Positions 36,599 to 48,500 of a stretch of DNA of 64,000 nt are shown here, one piece after another. The stretch comes from Megachile rotundata. Its lineage: Eukaryota > Arthropoda > Insecta > Hymenoptera > Megachilidae. The notes below the pieces were generated by a model that was given only the letters and a program-made list of their open reading frames with translations, did not search any database and had not been told where the DNA came from. Position numbers and translations under genes: made by a program. Within the stretch, counting starts at the first letter, position 1. Each line of letters begins with the position of its first letter. The stretch is from positions 7,192,001 through 7,256,000 of the forward strand of contig NC_134997.1 in assembly GCF_050947335.1 (NCBI RefSeq), written 5' to 3'.

Positions 36599-39500
36599 GT
36601 AAGAAATTATATTAAACTTCTGTACAATTACAAAATATATGTGTATGTTAAAAATGGAAGAATGTAAAAATGCAAAAATGTAGAAAATTCATGGAGCACA
36701 CCTTCGATTTATCAATTTATCAATTTTCCGCCAGAGTTCTCAAAAATCCCCAAAAATAATTCTTGAAATATTTAGTCTTCAAATGATCGGTTCACAAAGA
36801 TCTAAGTCGCACAACTAAACCTGCGTTCACTTTCAATGGAAATAAAAAATTAATACACATATTAATTTATGTTTTATTTATTTATTTTCCAATTTTATTT
36901 TTAATTTCAAAGTACAAGTACGCCGGTACATTTACCGATATAATTTACGGTGAAATTTATTTCACGAGATCGACATATTTTCGAACGGCGTTCGCGAACG
37001 ATGGGATTGCAGAGGAACAAAAAGAGAGACGCAACAGCGAAGGGGAGAAACGATGAAAGTAAGAACTGACAGAGGGTGTCTTCAGTGTATTTTTATCTGA
37101 GATACACGGACCAGAAGCCACCGTGTGCGCTCGGAGAAACACAACGCCAACAAAAAAGTACAGTTCACACGTGGTTGCATCGAACTCACGGAATTGAACG
37201 TAGAATTAATGTCTCTCCGAATGTTGATGTTACGTAAAGGGCCAAAACAAACGAGTACGATGGTGATTTTAACCTAGAGTGAGCGCCAACCGTCTTACAA
37301 ATCGAAGTTTGAATATTGCTTGAATCGGACATTTTGATTTCACGTGGCGGGAAATTCAATTTAATTAAATTAATGACGGAGGTGATTTCTGTAATTTTCA
37401 AATTTTTTTAGACATTTCAATTTGTGCATTTCGAACTTATTTGCAAGTTTAGACATTTTTGAGTTATTGAGTTATCAAATTTTAAATCGATAAATTCGTA
37501 AATTCTCAAGTTTTTAAAGCTGCGAATTTCTTACATTTACAAATTGCGTAAATAGCTGATTTTCTTAAATTTTCAACTGTCCAAATTTTTAAGCTTGCAA
37601 ATCGTTTTCAAAGTTTCCGGATTTATTTACGAACTCTCAAATCTTCAAATCACAAAATCCTCAAATTTTCAAGTTTCAAAACTTTTCCAAGTTCTAACAT
37701 TTCCCAGATTTTCAAGATCTAAAATTTTTAACCCTTGAATCTCTATATTCACGAATTCTCAAATCCCCAAAGTTTTAAGTTTAAAACGAGTACAGTGGAG
37801 AAGAAAGACGAGAACTTTTTAAAACTCGAAGCGGATCGATCGACAACCCGGGGCAACCTGCGCCAAATATTTTTCTCTTTCGGGGACAGGCGGTTTATTT
37901 GCATTGATCCATCGAACGTCGAAACGCCTCCGAAACGAAGAAGAAGAAGAAGAAGACTGGCATATCCGGTCGACACGGATTTGCCAGCCCAGAGAGACAC
38001 CGATGACAACTGTTTGTTGTCTCTGTCGCCACGCTCGAAAAGTCGAAACAACCCGGGTAAAACGTTTCCTTCTGGGTGATCCTCGATGTAGAGGCTGTCG
38101 AGTAAATTTGGCAGGGACGGGTTGGAATTATTGGTTCTTGCTTAAATAAATTATATTGTAATTAAGGAATGACAACACTGAATGTACAAAATAAAATTAT
38201 TTAGAGGTTAGAGAATAAAGACAAAGCTGGTTTTGAAGTATGAGTTTGTCATCGGACGGTTTTAGACTTCTGAAAAATTAGACATTTGTATATTTAGTAA
38301 TATTTTCTAAATCTCTTTTATATTATAACGATTAATAACGTCAAATTTTTGCAAATGGTTTTGGATGAAGTTAGGTCAAGTTTCAGTTGCGTCAACAATC
38401 CAGATTAGTACATCACTAATTTAAAATTGAAATTGTAACTCTAATGATATTTCAATATAGTATAATTAATATGTACATCAAGTTTGTGTGAAACTCTCCA
38501 TGTATTTGTGGAACAAGTATATAACACATATGTACGCTCAACACTGAGTGCCATCTCTTATTAGATAACGTGATAATCATATTTCATACATAATATCTTC
38601 ATAATCATATTTCTAATATTATATCTTGGTAATCATACTTGATACATGATATCTAGATATCTAGATTATACTTCTTGCACAATACCTCGATAATCATATT
38701 CTTATATACTATCCAGATAATCATACTTCTCATAAAATACCTTGACAACCATACTCGCAAATAACATCTCCTTAAGTCGCCATTTTAAATCAAACGTAAA
38801 GATCACGCTATCAATCATTTTCCGCCATTTCTGTAATAAATACGCTTTCGAGTTACTAGGGTTATTTTACAAAACCGTATCAATCGGTATCGATTCCTTA
38901 AGGAACTACATCACTTCGATTCTTGAAAATATCACGGTACAACTTTTACAAACGTCTCATTAATTCCGTAACAGTCCACGTATTTCTCAACCGAGCGACA
39001 GAAAGATGTCGAACTAGTGCCTTCCACGACGACCACTGACGCCGCTATTTAAAGTCCAACCACTGACAGGTCAAATTTCTGCGGCTTTTTTGGAAGCGTT
39101 CTTTGCGTCAGTATTTGCTCGAACCCTTTGCGAATTCTCGTTCAAAGCGAACAAGTCGAAACGACGAATAGATTGCGTTGTCTGCGTGACAAAAATAGAG
39201 AAAACCAAGTGTTCTTTTGGAACCGATAGACCTTGCAGACGCGTCTGGGGATATTGGTTGTCCGGAAAGTTTGTGTCACTATGGAAACCACGATTTTATT
39301 ACCTTCTGACCGGATAATAAACGTTTGGCTTACCTGACTGGATATTCATAGGTTTGTCGCTCAGGTACGTAGGGTCAACTTGTATAATTTGAAGAACTCT
39401 CCTAATATAAGATCCTAGCTTCCGATACAGATCTTTTGTGAGTTTCAAGGATACTCTTTTATTTCGCAACTAACCGTACGCGTGTTTTATCCGTGCATTG

Positions 39501-42500
39501 GCTTTGAAATCGATTAAACATCTCGAGCAATCGCATAGCAGTGAAATACTGAATCCAGGGAAATCGGGATGTAGTTAAAACGCAGACCTGCAGAAACGTA
39601 GATCTACGAAGACGTGGATCTATGTGAAGGTAGATCTGTGGAAATGTGGATCTGCGGAAATGTTGATCTATGAAAATGTAAACCTATAAAAATAGTCCTA
39701 TGAAAACGTAGACCTATGGAGATGTAGACTTGTGGCACACAGATCTATGAAAGCGTACACCTATGGAGACCTATGTACACGTGAACCTATGAAAATGTAG
39801 ATATATGCAAACGCAAATCGCAGATGGAAAACGCAGATCTATGGAAATGTGGAAATATGAAAGCAGATTTATGAAACCATAAACCTATACTAATTTAGAT
39901 CTATGATACGCAGACTTGCGTAATATGAGTCAATCCTAAAATTTACCGTTCCCATTTTTTTGCAAATTAAACGAATAAAATCCGTTTCTTCAACACAGTT
40001 TCCATACACCCATAATGCTTCAGTTATATCAATATTATGTGCTTAATACATTTTGGCTGTAAACGCATTAAAAAATAAAACGATGCTATTTTGAATAATT
40101 GCAGTAACAGCATGTGTGACATACACAAGCCACTATAGCACGTGCTAATAGCATAACGCACGCGAGAGAAATAAAATTGCGGACGACAATAGAACATAGC
40201 CGCTCGACTCCAACGCAGTTGTCAATTATTAGCCATAAAGCATGATTTATGATCGTTTCGTTTACGAGTATCTTTTCTTTCTCATAATTCACGAATGAAC
40301 CACGTTACTCGGAAAAGACAACGTTGTTCTACGCCTATTTTAGTTAACCGTCGATGGAACTCGGTAATGTAATTAATGGAGCGATTGATCATTAGCCGGT
40401 TACCGTCAGAGCCAATTATGCATCGGATAGAACTTTTATTTAATAAAATTCGACAATTTAGGAGGTACCGCTAATGAATGCAATTTACCTCGTTCGGAGA
40501 AATCGAACTCGGATAGGCGAACCCGAGTACACCTTGCTGAAAAACCGATAATTAACTGCTCGATACGGCGTGCAAGTGAAATTTCATGCAAACGTGTACA
40601 CGAGGGTTGACGCCGATAGGGGCAATAAATACATTTACGAGTGAAAGATGGTAATTTCAATTACGATATTTAGCGAAATTAATGAGACTTTAGACACCTC
40701 ATGCTGGACCGGCATGAATAGATTTCGTGGATCATATTGATCTAAATCAATTTAATTACAAGGAACTAATTAATCATTGCAAAATGAAGCTTAAGTGATT
40801 TTTAAATCGTTGTGTGCATGCGTGAATTCTGGAACTCAAATGAGTTTAGTGGTTTATTCAATTTTATTCGATTTTATTTATTTTATTCGGTTTTACTTAT
40901 TTTATTCAATTGCATTCAATTTTATTTGACTTTATTCAGTTTTATTCAGATTTATACAATTTTATTTAACTCTATGCAGTATTATTGAACTTTATTCAAA
41001 TTTATTCAGCTCCATTCAATTTTACTCAAATTTATTCAGTCTTATTCAATTTTATTCAATTTTATTCAATTTTACTCAATTTTTTCAATTTTACTCAATT
41101 TTATCCAATTTTATTCAAATTTATTCTGCTCCATTCAATTTTACTCAAATTTATTCAGTTTTATTCAATTTTATTCAATTTTACTCAATTTTACTCAATT
41201 TTACTCAATGTTACTCAATTTTACTCAATTTTACTCAATTTTACTAAATTTTACTAAATTTTACTTAATTTTATTCAATTTTATTCAAATTTATTCAGCT
41301 GTATTCAGTTTTATTCGATTTTGTTCGATTTCATACAGTTTTAAACAATTTTATTCACTTTTATACAATTTTATACAATTTTTTGATTTACTAACAAATT
41401 TTACTTAACGTTTGTAAGTATTTTATTAGAAAAATGACAATTTCATGCGAGCACAATCATCACAGATCAAAATCAAAATTTATAAAATACGAATTACAAT
41501 AATAATAATGCAAATTATAAAAAGAATAATGATTTTATACTGAAACTATTTTGTAACAACAATATATTATAAAATACCGCAATTTAGTAATAAAATATTC
41601 TAATTATATACTAACACATAAAAATAATGTTTAATAAGAACTAATAAGATACTTAAAACTGCAATTAGCACCACTTTTAAAATAGAAATCATAGACACAT
41701 TTTAAACAGAAATTAATAATACATTTGATTTTGAAATTAAGAACACATTAGGACCTGAAATTTTTAGTACATCTGAAACTGAAATTTATGATATATTAAA
41801 AATTAAAATTAATAATACATTTAGAACTGAAATTAGCAACTACAATAAGCATTTAATACAGAAATTAATAATACGCTTGAAACTGAGAATAACACAATTA
41901 TACCTCAAATTACCAACATATTTAACGCAGTAATTAATTCATTTAACATAGAAACTTATAAACTTGAAGCTAAAGTTAAAAATACTTCCATATGTTAAAT
42001 TAAAAGTAACGTAAAAATAAAATTTCTTCATATTATCTTACGTCACTGAAGTCACAGAAGATTAACCTTCTAAATACGAGTACTTCTTTTTAATAATTAT
42101 TAATTTATTGACTAATTTTAACATAATTTTATTACCGTATTGCTATTCTATTTTAAAAGATTGTTTTGTATTTATTTTGTAGTGGTATAACCACAGCTGC
42201 CACCTGATATTATCAAAAATTTGTTTATATTCTGCCTCTGCCTCTAATATTAACATGTGGTTTATGAACCGCATCCGCAGTTAAAAAGTGTTCCAAAACG
42301 CGACATTCGCCATTAGTAACATTAAAAGTCACATTTCGTGTTACGCGACCACATCGCTAATATTAAAAACGAAAGCGAATAATTTCACTTACAAAGTGAA
42401 ATTTGTTGCAGGTTGTTCGGGACGAAGTGCGACAAGTGTAGTGAGTGTTTCAGTAAGGACGATTACGTGATGAGAGCAAAAAGCAAAATTTATCACATAA

Positions 42501-45500
42501 AGTGCTTCCGATGTTCGGCTTGCATGAGGCAACTGGTACCTGGCGACGAATTTGCCTTGAGACAAGATGGCCTCTTCTGTAGACACGACCACGATGTTCT
42601 CGAGGGTGGAAAACTCTGTTCCGGACCTGGTGGTGTTCCGGGAAGTGAAAACAACAACAACGCATCCCTTATGAATAATAATCATCATCTGCACCCGAAC
42701 GACGGCTCGATATCAGGTACAGAAATTCTCTTTGTGTTACGCGATTAGAACTTTTACGTTTTCAATTTGAAATTTGGTAATACAATTTGATATTCGGTAG
42801 TTTAAGTTTGATCAAGTATGGAATAAAGATAGTGTGATGTGTTTGAACCTTTCATTCTCTAAATTGTATGTGTGTAACATTCTTTTGACAAATTAGTCAT
42901 GTTAGGAGGAGTGAAAAATTATTCAAGTTTAATGTAGTCGAAGATTATTTGAGTTTTAAGCAGACAATGATAGATCAAGTTTAAAGTAGTGAAAAGTAAG
43001 TCAAGTTCGAAGTAATCAAAAGTAAATCAAATTCAAAGTAGTCGAATATTAGTCAAGTTGAAAGTAGTCTAATAATAATCAAGTTAGGAGTAGTCGGAAA
43101 TTAATCAAGTTTAAAGCAGTCAATAACTAATCAAGTTCAAAGCAGTCAAAAGTAAGTCAAGTTCGAAGTAGTAAAAAAATAAATCAAGTTCAAAGCAGTC
43201 GAATATTTGTCAAGTTGAAAGTAGTCTAGTAATAATCAAGTTAGGAGTAGTCGGAAATTAATCAAGTTTAAAGCAGTCAATAACTAATCAAGTTCAAAGC
43301 AGTCAAAAGTAAGTCAAGTTCGAAGTAGTAAAAAAATAAATCAAGTTCAAAGTAGTCGAATAGTAGTCAAGTTGAAAGTAGTCTAATATTAATCAAGATA
43401 GGAGTAGTCAGAAATTAATCAAGTTTAAAGCAGTCAATAACTAATCAAGTTCGAAGTAGTCAAAAATAAATCAAGTTCAAAGTAGTCCAATATTAATCAA
43501 GTTGAAGATAGACTAATATTAATCAAGTTATTCGTAGTGAATAACAATTCGGTTCAATAAATAATGACTCCAATCACTCCTGTTGACCCTAAACTCTCTG
43601 ACACATGTAATAAAACACAATAGTAAATAATTTAACGTCACCCTAACTTTGTTTATTCTTTCACCATGAAAATTCACCGCACCTTCGTAAAATTAAAATC
43701 AGACATAGGAGTCCAAAATAAAATATTTTTCCGATATCCAAGATATCGATCTAATTTCCTTTACACCGTAACACAACATAATTAAATTACGATGGTATCC
43801 CTGTTAGACATTTAATCCATGCAATATGTGTGCACGGACATATTAGTAAGGCTAGGAGCACTGATCCCGTGTAATCCCGTAGTAGGGAAGTGGTCAAGCC
43901 TTTCGGGACTTAACGGCTTCAATTATCAACACCTAATTATGACTCGTGATCCTAACAAAACACCATGATGTCGCAACGGCCCTTTGAGCTTTTCCCCCGC
44001 AACCCTTTCGCAAATTTGCTCTTTGTGCCCCTGTCAACGTAATCCGCAACGTTCCGCCGACGCAATAATTCCCTGCACCAACTGATATTTTATTACCAAT
44101 TTTGAAATTAACACGCTAGTTCAAACAGAAACAAAAAACGGTGAAATGCTACCGTTTCCGATTCTTGGGGGCAACAATGGCCCTCCGCGGTTCGATGATT
44201 TATTTCTACACAAGGACCGTATTACTAATTCATTATTTACATGTGCCAACGATAAATTACATTTGGACGTTCGCTCTAACGACGTGGCACCACGCTGGTT
44301 AATCGGTGATAATTGAAAATTGTATAGTGACGCGAGAGCAACGGGTCCTCTCCTAATTCTCCCGTAAACAATTACGTATTTTCCATGGTGTTTGTCACTT
44401 GGCCGGCCTTTTTCTCCTTTTGGATGGAAATCGCTGTGCCTAAACGTCTTTTCCGATGCACGAAAGCACGGGCCACCGAACGGACGCGACCAGTGGTTTG
44501 ACAACTCTTTAGAGAGGAGCCGAGGTGTCAAATGTAACATCTCTCTGCCAACTACCGTGGTACATAACTACGCACGATCTCTTTCACATTTTCTTTCTCA
44601 TTCTCCTTTTTTTATTTATGAAGGTTTATTCAATTCCCGACGTTCGGCCTTTCCTTTCTGGCCGGTTTAATGGGACCCTCTTACGAGCTCGAACCCTGTC
44701 GAAATGAGAATTCTCTTGCGGCGACAAATTTGTACATCTGTTAATTTTTGCTGGTTTTACTTCTTTCAGAGGTTGTTTCGATTTTAGGGGTTAATTATTC
44801 TACTTTGTTTCGTGGTTTCGGTACGAGATTGAAAGATACAGAGTTTCTAGGTTTTTATGTTGCGACTTTTTTGAATTTATTGTTTAGGAGTTAATTATTC
44901 TATTTTGGTTTATATTTTGGGGGAGGATTAGAAGATTTTGTGAATAGGACTTTTCGGAATTTTTCGTGTTACAGGATGGAGACAATTTTGGAGCTCTTAT
45001 TGTATTTTGTAAATTTTCTATTTTTGAGTTTTTTAAATTTATTATAAAAATTTGTAATTTCCTTATTACCAAAGAACAGAATTCTCTAAAACTCAAATAC
45101 TCAAATCACCAAATCACTAAATCACCAAATCACCAAATCACCAAATCACCAAATCACCAAATCCCTAAAACCTTAAATTTTTAAGTTCCCTTCATCAGAC
45201 AAACTAATAAACAATAAACCTGTACCTAATTAATAATTTCCCACCATATATTTCTTCTTCCAATTTCCCCTAGAATCTCCCCAAAATACGATGCGTCACT
45301 TTACCAATAAAATATCGTCAAAATTCTATTCCTAAATTACCAATCAAGCTACTTAAAAGACTCACAAACATCCATAAATTATTCTTTCCAAACCAAGTCT
45401 TTCGCTTCTGGGCACATTTGGAGAGCAAACTCTTACATCAAACAGGTAGTCTCGGAGAACGCCGCTATTACCAACAAATGGCGTAATATTCTCATTAATA

Positions 45501-48500
45501 ATAATTGCCGTCACCTTCGATCTAACAGATAATTACTAAAATTTATTCCAAGAAAATCGATGCATGTTTATATTTTCTCAAAGCGCAACAAATTGTAATC
45601 AAACAAGACATTAATTGTCAGTTATGCGGTTAACTGATCTAAGCTTATTATGCAATTTGCTGTTTATACCGGGTGTACCGATTAATACTCAATTTTTAAG
45701 AAAATTTAAATTTGAGAAATATTTATTCAAAGTTATATGGTTGTCTTACGATCTGCTCTTTAAACTGTGTCCTCCTAAAATTGTTCACATTTTGAAACCA
45801 GTCTAACATTTAAATTTGAGAAAAATTTATTCAAAGTTACATTGCTAGCTACTTTACTATGTGGTCTTCAAAATGTGTCCTCCTAAAATTGTTCACATTT
45901 TGAAACCAGTCATTTTTAGTTTGAAACTAGACTTACTTAAATATATTTGAGGACCTGAGAATTTTCAGGTATTGTCACAGCAAGTTACATGAGAGACTAA
46001 ATATACCTGAAGAGATCTAATACTACTATTCATTTATTACTTTAATTATTGAAACCACATAAAAATACTAAAATATTTTCACAAGAAATTACAAGCTATC
46101 AATTTTACCAATTTTAAGGTTAACTCCTCCGTCGGTAAGGTAGGGACTCTCCGAAAATTCCACTCTAAAATTTTCCTCCGAAAAGTCAAATCTGAAATTC
46201 TAATATCTCAATGACATTTTTAAAGAACAGATAACCATTGTTTATTTTGGATCTGCTTTTTCTCGCGGTGGCCTTTGTAGCCGCTTATTTGGTTAGGACG
46301 CAAAAATAGACGCAGGATTTCGTTTGCTCGTTCGCCTTTTCGTCTTACCGTCCGCAAACATTCGATTTCGTGCGGCTACCAAATCCTTCCGAAGGACACC
46401 GCCAAGGAAACTGGATCCTTATCGCGGCACGAGTTACTTATTACTCGTTAATTGGGAGTTAATGAAATTCGACGCTCGTCCCTCGTCCAGCCGTTTACAT
46501 ATGGGTTTCGCTGTTTGGCCGGCTGAAAAAGTGTCCGAAAGGTTCCTGAATTCTCTCTCTCTTTTTTTTCGAGTCCATCGTTTTCTCGTCGCTGATCGAT
46601 GCGACAAGGGAGAACCTAAAAATTTCGATGCTATTTTTTCTTGTTGGCTTTGCTGTTCGATAGAGCGAAGATTCGTCCGACATAAATATCAGGCAATTTT
46701 TAGTTCGTTAGATGATAATGGATGCGATAAAACGTGTAGTACACTGTAGAACCTACCGTATACAGCCATTAAATACCCTAATATCGAAGCGTCGCTTGTT
46801 TCGATTGTAAAGGTCGTTCTAGTAATAATTAGAGAGCAGAGTCGAGTGCACAAGGATTATGTGAACTTTATAGGGATCTTTTATTCGATCACTTTCGAGG
46901 GAATGGAAATATAAATATTTCCAAGGAAATATGTATAGTTTAGAAATTGAATTTTAGTATTAAATATTTTATATTAATAAATATTTTTAAAAATATGATG
47001 TGTGTTAAGTGTCTCATAAGTTATGAGATTAAATGTTTGATGAATTAAGGGACTGTTTTTATTAAATATTTTATAAGCTGCATTAGAGGAATAAGGATTT
47101 TGCAAGTTGAACTATGATATTTTTTAACTTTAACTGCAGTGTATTTTACAAATTAAATTACAATGTGTTAAATATTTTATAAGGTATATTACAAGGTTAA
47201 GTTAGATTAGGTTAAATATTTTACAGGTTGAATACATATTTTACAAATTAATTTTTATTTGACAAGTTAAACTAGAATACATATGAAATATTTTACAAAT
47301 CGAATTCCAATATATTTTAAATATTTTACAAATTAAATTACAATACATATCAAGTATTTTACAAATTAAATTCTAATATACATATTAAATATTTCACAAA
47401 TTAAATTCCAATATATATCAAGTACTTTACAAATTAAATTCTAATATACATTAAATATTTTGCAAATCAAATTCCAAAACATATCAAGAATTTTACAAAT
47501 TAAATTCTAATATACATTAAATATTTTGCAAATAAAATCCCAGTACATATCAAATATTTTACAAATTAAATTCTAATATACATTAAATATTTTGCAAATA
47601 AAATTCTAATACATATCGAGTATTTTACAAATTGAATTCTAATATACATTTAATATTTTACAAATTAAATACCAGTACATATAAAAAATTTACAAATGAA
47701 ATTCCAATATAAAATAACAAATTAAGTTCCAATATTAAGCGCAATACAAACACATGAAATAAGTTAACTATTACGAAAGTGATCTAAAACTGCGTTGTAA
47801 AATAATTTCAAAAGAGCCTGTACCTTGTCGGCCTGAATACCGATCACGTAAATCGGTCAAAGTTTGCTCATCGAAAATATTGTCTCTGTTCTCTCGAATA
47901 CGCACATGTTCGTCTTCGCGTTCTCCATCCGCCATATTGAATCACTATCCGGATCTCCCATTAGCTGGCAAAGAACGTTTCACAGGACCGGTTAGGAAGA
48001 CAGTCGCACTCTGGCATTCTACTCTGCATTCTCCTGATTTAGTCCCTTGGTAGCTTCACTTTTTCCCTCTTAATTACTTGTTCTGTCTAATTAAAGGATC
48101 ATGATTGCTTTCGTAATAACTTCTTTACTGAGAATACCATACTGAATTAGTTTCAATATTAACCACTTCATGGTACTATTATCATTTGTAAAATTTATGC
48201 AAAATTTTAATTTGGTACAGAGGTACTTTGCATGAAAAGTAATAATTAAAGCGAAAGTTAAATAAAGCAAAAATTATCATTTGTAATATTTATAAAAAAA
48301 TTCTGGTTCGACACAAAAATTCTAAGACTCACACCTTGATAAGTTTCAAATGTCATTTAAATATGAGAAAATTCATGTAAAATTTTCAGAAATTAATCAA
48401 GTTTAAAACAGTCAGTAACTAATCAAGTTCAAAGTAGTCGAAAGTAAGTCAAGTTCGAAGCAGTCAAAAATAAATCAAATTCAAAGCAGTCGAATATTAG

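Larger units (their letters stand above)
36599..42411 (+). other. tup intron between LIM1 and LIM2 exons
   Basis: Intron of about 5.8 kb, GT at 36599 and AG at 42410-42411. It contains AT-rich unique DNA (36600-36900), CpG-containing islands (36940-37360, 37800-38160, 38800-39560, 40090-40830) and several tandem arrays listed separately. Open frames such as 37735-38079 and 37749-38051 oppose each other across one CpG-rich stretch and show no recognisable domain. The LIM1/LIM2 split at Arg is a position where Islet genes commonly have an intron (family knowledge). Confidence 0.85.

Noticed and set aside
42717..42748. Read-through of the LIM2 exon into the intron as an alternative C-terminus
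   Set aside because: The donor CAG|GTAC joins in phase to the homeodomain exon, and the extension is only 10 codons of AT-rich intron.
46324..46749. 141-codon plus-strand frame in tup intron 3
   Set aside because: No domain, overlaps an opposing frame, and lies inside an intron island; length is explained by local GC content.
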